Origin: Streptomyces plumbidurans
GTDB taxonomy: Bacteria > Actinomycetota > Actinomycetes > Streptomycetales > Streptomycetaceae
NCBI RefSeq assembly: GCF_019857225.1
Contig: NZ_JAFJSY010000025.1
Coordinates: 91,214-155,213, forward strand
DNA length: 64,000 nt
Direction: 5' to 3'
Every line of letters begins with the position of its first letter. Position 1 is the stretch's first letter. Positions 58,221 to 64,000 of the stretch are shown here, in pieces. The notes under the pieces were generated by a model. That model worked only from the letters and a program-made list of their open reading frames with translations, had not been told where the DNA came from and ran no database searches. The position numbers and the translations under genes are program-made.

Positions 58221-58404
58221 CGGTGCCTCCCTGTGCCGTGTCTTCTGTGCCGTTTGAATCCGCTGTTCAGTCGCTCAACGGCCCGTAACGCGCGATGATT
58301 CCCGCCCCTGTCCGGTCCTCGTCCGGATGCCGCATCCCCGCCACCATGTCCGGAATTCGCGCCGGATACCTGCGCGAGACCGCCCCCGCGCCTACGCTCA
58401 CTCC

Positions 58405-59130
58405 GTGCTGCGCATCACCGACGCCCGAACCGGCGAGTCCGTCGAAGCCGCCCCGGCCCGCCGCGGGCTGACCAGGGTCGAAGCCCATGTGCCCGGCTCC
58501 GGCACCGATTCCCTGAGGGTGGTGCTGGTCGCCGACGTCCTGCTGCGTGCCCTGGAACTCGGCGGCACTCCGGTGTGGGCGGTGCTGAACGCCGAACGCG
58601 AGCAGCCGGAACTGCGCGCCGGAGTGGCCGCACTGGGCATCCGGCCCTTCGAGGACCGGCGGGACGTCGGCTCCGGCCTGGGCGAGGCGCAGATCCTCCA
58701 CGTCGTGGCGGAGGGCGGCGCGCGACCCGACGGCGTACGGATCGCCGTCGCCCCCGTCCACTCCGAGACGCCCGCCATCCCGGACGGCGTCGACCCGACC
58801 GCGCTGCGCCTGGCCCTGCTCTCCCGGCGCCGCGACAGGCCGGTGACCCTCGACGCGGCCACCCTGGATGACGCCCACGCCACCCTCGTACGCTGGCGCC
58901 GCGCGGTCGCCGCCTGGGCGCAGCGGCCGTCGCGGCCCGTGCCCGACGAGGCGCGCGCACGCCTTCGCCGTGCCTGGGAGGACGACTTGGACGTACCCGC
59001 CGTGCTCGAGGTGCTGACCTGGGTCGAGGCCGCTGACGAGCTGCCGGACGGCGCCCGCTTCGAGACGTACGCCTACGCCGACCGGCTGCTCGGCGTCGAT
59101 CTCACCCGCGAGCTCGGAACTCTGGCGTGA
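58405..59130 (+). CDS. CysRS-like protein lacking the catalytic N-domain
   Basis: A 241-residue protein from GTG 58405. The start VLRITDARTGE and then ARRGLTRVEAHVPG resemble the beginning of cysteinyl-tRNA synthetases, and the second half has AWEDDLDVPAVLEVLTWVEA and YADRLLGVDLTRELG, like the CysRS/MshC helical domain. The HIGH and KMSKS signatures are missing, so it cannot activate an amino acid as such. A distant relation is likely; function unknown. It overlaps the sixA gene by GTGA. Confidence 0.6.
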   Translation: MLRITDARTGESVEAAPARRGLTRVEAHVPGSGTDSLRVVLVADVLLRALELGGTPVWAVLNAEREQPELRAGVAALGIRPFEDRRDVGSGLGEAQILHVVAEGGARPDGVRIAVAPVHSETPAIPDGVDPTALRLALLSRRRDRPVTLDAATLDDAHATLVRWRRAVAAWAQRPSRPVPDEARARLRRAWEDDLDVPAVLEVLTWVEAADELPDGARFETYAYADRLLGVDLTRELGTLA

Positions 59131-59678
59131 TCGCACGCGCGGGAGCGGGCCCGCTGCGCCGCCTGGTCGTGCTGCGGCACGCCAAGTCGGCCCGCCCAGA
59201 GGGCGTCTTTGACCATCGGCGCCCCCTCGCGCCGCGCGGCCTCCGGGACGCACCGGCCGCCGGCCGGGCGCTCGCCGAGGCCGACTGCCTGCCGGACCTC
59301 GCGCTGTGCTCCACCGCCGTCCGCGCGCGCCAGACCTGGGAGCTGGCCTCGGCCCAGTGGGGCACCCCGCCGCCGGTGCGCTTCGACCCCCGGCTCTACG
59401 ACGCCGTCGCGAGCGAACTGCTCGATGTCGTGCACGAGGTGCCGCCCGAGGTCGAGACACTGCTGCTGGTCGGGCACAACCCCGGCCTCGAAGAGCTTGT
59501 CCTGCAACTCGCCGGGGACAGCCTCGACGACGCGATCGAGGAAGTGCGGACGAAGTTCCCCACCTCGGCGATCGCGGTACTGGCCTGGCACGGGCCCACC
59601 TGGGACACCCTCGCCCCGGCGACCGCACTCCTGACGAGCATGATCGTGGCGCGGGGCGGGAAGGGCGGCAGTAAATGA
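59127..59678 (+). CDS. sixA: SixA-type phosphohistidine phosphatase
   Basis: A 183-residue histidine phosphatase. LRRLVVLRHAKSARPEGV has the RHxKS signature with the phospho-accepting His; LCSTAVRARQTWELA, LLLVGHNPGLEELVLQLAG supply the second His in GHNPG. SixA removes phosphate from His on phosphotransfer proteins. Usual size. It overlaps the preceding gene by GTGA. Confidence 0.88.
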   Translation: MIARAGAGPLRRLVVLRHAKSARPEGVFDHRRPLAPRGLRDAPAAGRALAEADCLPDLALCSTAVRARQTWELASAQWGTPPPVRFDPRLYDAVASELLDVVHEVPPEVETLLLVGHNPGLEELVLQLAGDSLDDAIEEVRTKFPTSAIAVLAWHGPTWDTLAPATALLTSMIVARGGKGGSK

Positions 59679-59742
59679 GCGCGGCCCGGGGCCGGATGTC
59701 CGCGCCGCCGGGACGCCCCTGACCACCAACTAGGCTGGCCGG

Positions 59743-60369
59743 ATGCAGGACGAGTACCGCACGGTGGCCCACGCGGGCGTGCACGAGACCGAGGTCAACC
59801 GCTCCCGCTTCCTGTGCGCGCTCGCACCGGCGGCCAGTGAGCAGGAGGCCCAGGACTTCATCGCGTCGGTGCGCAAGGAGCACGCGGACGCCAGCCACAA
59901 CTGCTGGGCCTACGTCGTCGGCGCCGACGCCTCCGTCCAGAAGGCGAGCGACGACGGCGAACCGGGCGGCACCGCGGGCGTCCCCATGCTCCAGATGCTG
60001 CTGCGCCGCGACATGCGCTACGTCGTCGCCGTCGTCACCCGCTACTTCGGCGGGGTCAAGCTCGGCGCGGGCGGCCTCATCCGCGCCTACGGCGGCGCGG
60101 TCGGCGAGGCCCTGGACGCCGTCGGCACCCTCACCCGCCGCCGGTTCCGGCTGGCCACGGTCACCGTCGACCACCAGCGCGCCGGCAAGGTCGAGAACGA
60201 CCTGCGCTCCACGGGACGCGAGGTGCGCGACGTCCGCTACGGGGAGGCGGTCACCTTCGAGATCGGCCTGCCGGACGCCGACGTGGACGCCTTCCGCTCC
60301 TGGCTCGCCGACGCGACCGCCGGAACGGCCACGTTCGAACTGGGCGGGGAGGCCTACGGCGACGCCTGA
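59743..60369 (+). CDS. YigZ/IMPACT-family protein
   Basis: A 208-residue protein. KEHADASHNCWAYVVGAD and SDDGEPGGTAGVPMLQML are the UPF0029/IMPACT signature; VTRYFGGVKLGAGGLIRAYG completes it. Related to IMPACT in eukaryotes and YigZ in bacteria; probably regulatory or ribosome-linked, with no established catalytic function. Confidence 0.88.
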   Translation: MQDEYRTVAHAGVHETEVNRSRFLCALAPAASEQEAQDFIASVRKEHADASHNCWAYVVGADASVQKASDDGEPGGTAGVPMLQMLLRRDMRYVVAVVTRYFGGVKLGAGGLIRAYGGAVGEALDAVGTLTRRRFRLATVTVDHQRAGKVENDLRSTGREVRDVRYGEAVTFEIGLPDADVDAFRSWLADATAGTATFELGGEAYGDA

Positions 60370-60476
60370 CGTTCCCTACGAAAGGGACGTAACGGACCGG
60401 AACGGGACGGCTCATGACGGGCCGATACGGGAGTAACCGCCCGTGCTGTCAGACCCGGCCGTTAGGGTCGGGGATC

Positions 60477-61640
60477 ATGAGACTGCTGCACACTTCCGAC
60501 TGGCATCTCGGCCGGGCGTTCCACCGGGTGAACATGCTCGGTGCCCAGGCCGAGTTCATCGGTCACCTGGTCACGACCGTGCGCGAGCGCGGCGTGGACG
60601 CGGTGGTCGTGTCGGGGGATGTGTACGACCGGGCGGTGCCGCCGCTGGCCGCCGTCGAGCTGTACGACGACGCCCTGCACCGCCTCGCCGACCTCGGCGT
60701 GCCCACGGTCATGATCTCCGGAAACCACGACTCGGCCCGCCGGCTCGGCGTCGGCGCCGGTCTCATCGACCGCGCGGGCATCCACCTGCGCACCGAGCCG
60801 TCGGCGTCCGGGACACCCGTGGTGCTCTCCGACACCCACGGAGAGGTTGCCTTCTACGGACTGCCGTATCTCGAACCGGCCCTGGTCAAGGACGAGTTCG
60901 GGGTGGAGAAGGCGGGGCACGAGGCGGTGCTCGCCGCCGCCATGGACAGGGTCCGCGCCGACCTCGCCGCCCGCCCGTCCGGCACCCGCTCCGTCGTCCT
61001 CGCGCACGCCTTCGTCACCGGCGGCGAGGCCAGCGACAGCGAGCGGGACATCACCGTCGGCGGGGTCGCCTCCGTACCCGCGGGCGTCTTCGACGGCGTG
61101 GACTACGTGGCGCTCGGCCATCTGCACGGCTGCCAGACGATCACCGAGCGCGTGCGCTACTCCGGCTCCCCGCTGGCGTACTCCTTCTCGGAGACCGACC
61201 ACCGCAAGACCATGTGGCTCGTCGACCTCGGCGCCGACGGCTCCGTCACCGCCGAGCGCGTCGACTGCCCGGTGCCGCGCGCGCTGGCCCGCATCCGCGG
61301 CCCGCTCGAAGAGCTGCTGGCCGATCCGGAGCTGACCCGGCACGAGGATGCCTGGATCGAGGCCACGCTCACCGACCCGGTCCGTCCCGCCGACCCCATG
61401 GCCCGCCTCGCCGAGCGGTTCCCGCACACCCTCAGCCTGGTCTTCGACCCCGAGCGGGCACCCGGCGACCCCGACGTGTCGTACGCCAGACGGCTCGCGG
61501 ACCGCAGCGACCAGGAGATCGCGGAGGACTTCGTCGCCCATGTGCGCGGCGCCGGGCCAGACGAGCGCGAACGGGCCGTGCTGCAGGACGCCTTCGACGC
61601 GGTGCGCGCGGACGAGACCGTGCGGGAGGTGGCCCGATGA
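60477..61640 (+). CDS. sbcD: Exonuclease subunit SbcD (Mre11-like)
   Basis: A 387-residue calcineurin-like phosphoesterase. HTSDWHLGRAFHRVNML (D8/H10), VVSGDVYDRAVPPLAAVE, MISGNHDSARRLGVG, LAHAFVTGG and ALGHLHGCQTI are the five metal-binding motifs. With SbcC it cleaves DNA hairpins and ends. The upstream frame beginning at 60414 is only an in-frame extension. The 3' end overlaps sbcC by ATGA. Confidence 0.92.
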   Translation: MRLLHTSDWHLGRAFHRVNMLGAQAEFIGHLVTTVRERGVDAVVVSGDVYDRAVPPLAAVELYDDALHRLADLGVPTVMISGNHDSARRLGVGAGLIDRAGIHLRTEPSASGTPVVLSDTHGEVAFYGLPYLEPALVKDEFGVEKAGHEAVLAAAMDRVRADLAARPSGTRSVVLAHAFVTGGEASDSERDITVGGVASVPAGVFDGVDYVALGHLHGCQTITERVRYSGSPLAYSFSETDHRKTMWLVDLGADGSVTAERVDCPVPRALARIRGPLEELLADPELTRHEDAWIEATLTDPVRPADPMARLAERFPHTLSLVFDPERAPGDPDVSYARRLADRSDQEIAEDFVAHVRGAGPDERERAVLQDAFDAVRADETVREVAR

Positions 61641-64000
61641 GACTGCACCGGCTGGACATCACGGCGTTCGGGCCGTTCGGCGGCTCCCAGAGCGTCGACT
61701 TCGCCGACCTTTCCGCCGCGGGACTCTTCCTGCTGCACGGCCCGACCGGCGCCGGCAAGACCTCCGTCCTGGACGCCGTGTGCTACGCCCTGTACGGCTC
61801 CGTCCCGGGCGCCCGCCAGAGCGGCCAGGGCCTCGCCCTGCGCAGCGACCACGCCCCGGCCGGCACGCGCACGGAGGTGAGCCTCGAACTGACCGTCGCC
61901 GGACGCCGGTTGGAGATCACCCGGCAGCCGCCGTGGGAGCGTCCCAAGAAGCGCGGATCGGGCACGACGACCGAGAAGGCGCAGAGCTGGCTGCGCGAGT
62001 ACGACGCGACGGCCGGTGCCTGGAAGGACCTCAGCCGTTCGCACCAGGAGATCGGCGAGGAGATCACCCAGCTGCTCGGGATGAGCCGCGAGCAGTTCTG
62101 CCAGGTCGTGCTGTTGCCCCAGGGTGACTTCGCACGCTTCCTGCGCGCCGACGCCGAGGCCCGCGGCAAACTGCTGGGCCGCCTGTTCGACACCCACCGC
62201 TTCGCCGAGGTCGAGAAGCGGCTGGCCGAGCGCAGGCGTGCCGCCGAGGCCCAGGTCCGCGACGGCGACGCCGCCCTGCTGGCCGACGCGCACCGTATGC
62301 AGCAGGCGGCGGACGGCGCCCTGGTGCTGCCCGAGCTGACCCCCGGGGAGCCCGGACTCGCCGAAGCCGTCATCGCCGCCGCGGCCGTCGCCCGCAGCAC
62401 CGCCCGCGAACAGCTCACCATCGCCCACTGCCGGCTGGCCGCCGCCGAGTCCGCCCAGGCGGCGGCCGAACGGGCGCTGGGCGAGGTGCGCGAAGTGGCC
62501 CGGCTGCAGCGGCGGTTCGCCGAGGCACGCGAGCGTGCCACCCGGCTGGAGCAGCGGGCCGAGGCGCACCGGGACGCCCAGGCACGCATGGAGCGCTCCC
62601 GCAAGGCCGAGACGGTCGCCCCCGCGCTCGACCTCAGGGAGGCCGCGGACCTCGAACACCGCCGGGCGTCCGACGCCGAGGCACGCGCGCGTGCCCTGCT
62701 GTCCGCGTCCTTCGCGGACGCCGGCGCGAGCGGACTCGCGGCGGCCGCCCGCCGCACCGCGGAGGAGCTGGGCGGCCTGGAGTCCGCCCGCCGCGCCGAA
62801 CAGCGACTGGCCGAACTCGTCGCGGAGCGCACCGACCTGGACCGCCAGGAGCGCGCCGACGAGGACGTGCTGCAGGAGGCCGAGGCCTGGCTCGCGGACT
62901 GGGAGACGACCCGCGCAGGTCTGCAGGCCCGCATCGAGTCCGCGCAGGAGGCCGCGACCAGGGCCGAGCAGCTGGCCGTGCAGCGCGAGCCCGCGCAGCG
63001 CAGGCTCGGCGCGGCCCGGCAGCGCGACCAACTCGCCCGCGACACCGAGGACGCCCAGACCCGCGTCCTCGCCGCACGCGAGCACGCCACCGAGGCCCGC
63101 GCCCACTGGCTCGACCTCAAGGAACAGCGGCTGACCGGCATCGCGGCCGAGCTGGCCGCGAACCTCACCGACGGCGAGCCGTGCGCCGTCTGCGGAGCCA
63201 CCGAGCACCCCGCGCCCGCGCGCAAGGTCGCCGGGCACGTCGACCGGGAGGCGGAGGAGCGCGCCCTCGCCGCCTACCAGCGCGCCGACGAACAGCGCAC
63301 AGAGGAGGAACGGCGCCTCGGCCTCGTACGAGAAGCCCTGGCCGCCGCCACCGCGGAGGCGGGCGACACCCCCACGGCCCGGCTCGCCGAGGAGGTCGAG
63401 GAACTGGAGCGGCAGTACGGCCGGGCCCGCACCGCCGCCGGAGAGCTGCACGCCGCGCACGAGGAGCAGCGGCGGGCGGAGCAGGAGCACGAGCGACGGA
63501 CCGCGGTACGGCAGCAGGCGGCCGTCAGAGCCGCCTCGCGGGTGGGCCACCGCGAGCGGCTGGATCGCGAACGGGCCGATCTGGAGGCGGAGTTGACGCA
63601 GGCGCGCGGCGCGGCGGACAGCGTCGCCGCGCGGGCCGCGCAGCTGGAGCGCCAGGTCGCACTGCTCACCGAGGCCGCCGACACCGCGCGTACGGCCGAG
63701 GACACCGCGCAGCGGCTGAAGGACGCCGACGCCCGGCTCGCCGACGCCGCCTTCCGGGCCGGTTTCGAGACCCCACAGGCCGCCGCGGCCGCGCTCCTGG
63801 ACGACGACGCCCACCGCGAGCTGCAACACCGCCTGGACGCCTGGCAGTCGGAGGAAGCCGCCGTGCGCGCCGTCCTCGCCGAGACCGACACCGCTGCCGC
63901 CGCCCAGCTCCCGCCCGCCGACCTCGCCACCACGGAGCGGGCCGCAGCCCTCGCCTCCCAGCGGCTGCGCGAGGCCGCCTCCGCGCGCGACGCGGCCGCC
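61637..64000 (+). CDS. sbcC: SMC-like ATPase SbcC (Rad50-like), 3' end outside window
   Basis: 788 codons are open up to the right edge with no stop, so the gene is cut by the window. MRLHRLDITAFGPFGGSQ and HGPTGAGKTSVLDAVCYALYG (Walker A, G35-K41) start the ATPase; QFCQVVLLPQGDFARFLRA is the conserved Q-loop region. Long heptad coiled coils follow and carry the zinc hook CAVC (C516/C519). The second coiled-coil arm has begun; Walker B would lie beyond the edge. It forms the SbcCD complex with the overlapping sbcD. Confidence 0.92.
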   Translation, partial: MRLHRLDITAFGPFGGSQSVDFADLSAAGLFLLHGPTGAGKTSVLDAVCYALYGSVPGARQSGQGLALRSDHAPAGTRTEVSLELTVAGRRLEITRQPPWERPKKRGSGTTTEKAQSWLREYDATAGAWKDLSRSHQEIGEEITQLLGMSREQFCQVVLLPQGDFARFLRADAEARGKLLGRLFDTHRFAEVEKRLAERRRAAEAQVRDGDAALLADAHRMQQAADGALVLPELTPGEPGLAEAVIAAAAVARSTAREQLTIAHCRLAAAESAQAAAERALGEVREVARLQRRFAEARERATRLEQRAEAHRDAQARMERSRKAETVAPALDLREAADLEHRRASDAEARARALLSASFADAGASGLAAAARRTAEELGGLESARRAEQRLAELVAERTDLDRQERADEDVLQEAEAWLADWETTRAGLQARIESAQEAATRAEQLAVQREPAQRRLGAARQRDQLARDTEDAQTRVLAAREHATEARAHWLDLKEQRLTGIAAELAANLTDGEPCAVCGATEHPAPARKVAGHVDREAEERALAAYQRADEQRTEEERRLGLVREALAAATAEAGDTPTARLAEEVEELERQYGRARTAAGELHAAHEEQRRAEQEHERRTAVRQQAAVRAASRVGHRERLDRERADLEAELTQARGAADSVAARAAQLERQVALLTEAADTARTAEDTAQRLKDADARLADAAFRAGFETPQAAAAALLDDDAHRELQHRLDAWQSEEAAVRAVLAETDTAAAAQLPPADLATTERAAALASQRLREAASARDAAA

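Noticed and set aside
61157..63829. 890-codon minus-strand frame opposite sbcD-sbcC
   Set aside because: Shadow of the coiled-coil codon pattern; SbcC motifs on the plus strand are unambiguous.

Overview
The window is high-GC actinobacterial DNA, almost certainly a Streptomyces chromosome. The evidence is near-total G/C third codon positions, frequent GTG starts, ATGA/GTGA-coupled genes, a divergent third EF-Tu gene, Tat and lipoprotein exports of Streptomyces type, and the typical mix of GntR, XRE, ArsR, STAS and ANTAR regulators. No rRNA, tRNA or CRISPR array is visible.

Left part (1 to about 4.1 kb): the tail of an integrated element. It opens inside the 3' end of a TraB/FtsK-type DNA translocase like those of actinomycete integrative conjugative elements. 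A CTAG-rich repeat cluster follows, then small zinc-finger and membrane proteins, two lipoproteins with matching leaders, and a small helix-turn-helix protein.

Prophage module (about 4.1 to 31.4 kb): a nearly continuous set of siphovirus late genes in the usual HK97-type order. These are tandem HNH proteins, small and large terminase, portal, prohead protease and major capsid. Next come a nucleotidyltransferase-like/glycosyltransferase pair, a beta-helix spike, connector and tail terminator, tail tube, a tail chaperone with a probable -1 frameshift, a 1556-residue tape measure, minor tail proteins including a Gly-rich fibre, a papain-like enzyme, a GH25 endolysin and two holin-like proteins. 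A 13-bp terminator hairpin closes the late operon. One membrane protein gene is inserted on the opposite strand between the tail chaperone and tape-measure genes. A LexA-type DNA-binding protein with its own SOS-like promoter sits at the right edge. Integrase, excisionase, replication genes and attachment sites are not in view; they may lie to the left of position 1.

Transition (31.7 to 35.1 kb): a methyltransferase diverging from a GntR/UTRA regulator, a cassette of very small proteins probably controlled by that regulator through a palindrome lying inside a promoter, and an XRE regulator. It is unclear whether this belongs to the element or to the host.

Chromosomal part (35.6 to 64 kb): an AlkD-like protein, tuf3-like EF-Tu, a spermidine-synthase-like protein, an MFS exporter, two tandem Gln/Pro-rich membrane proteins, a thioesterase, and a sigma-like/zinc-finger/lectin membrane fusion. 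Then come a Tat-exported GH3 enzyme, DedA, gamma carbonic anhydrase, an acyltransferase, STAS and ANTAR regulators, an EamA exporter with an XRE-cupin regulator, a YbaK deacylase, a CDF metal exporter with ArsR, PobA-like hydroxylase, an APC permease, a CoA-binding protein, a CysRS-like protein, SixA, YigZ and finally sbcD-sbcC, the last cut by the window end.
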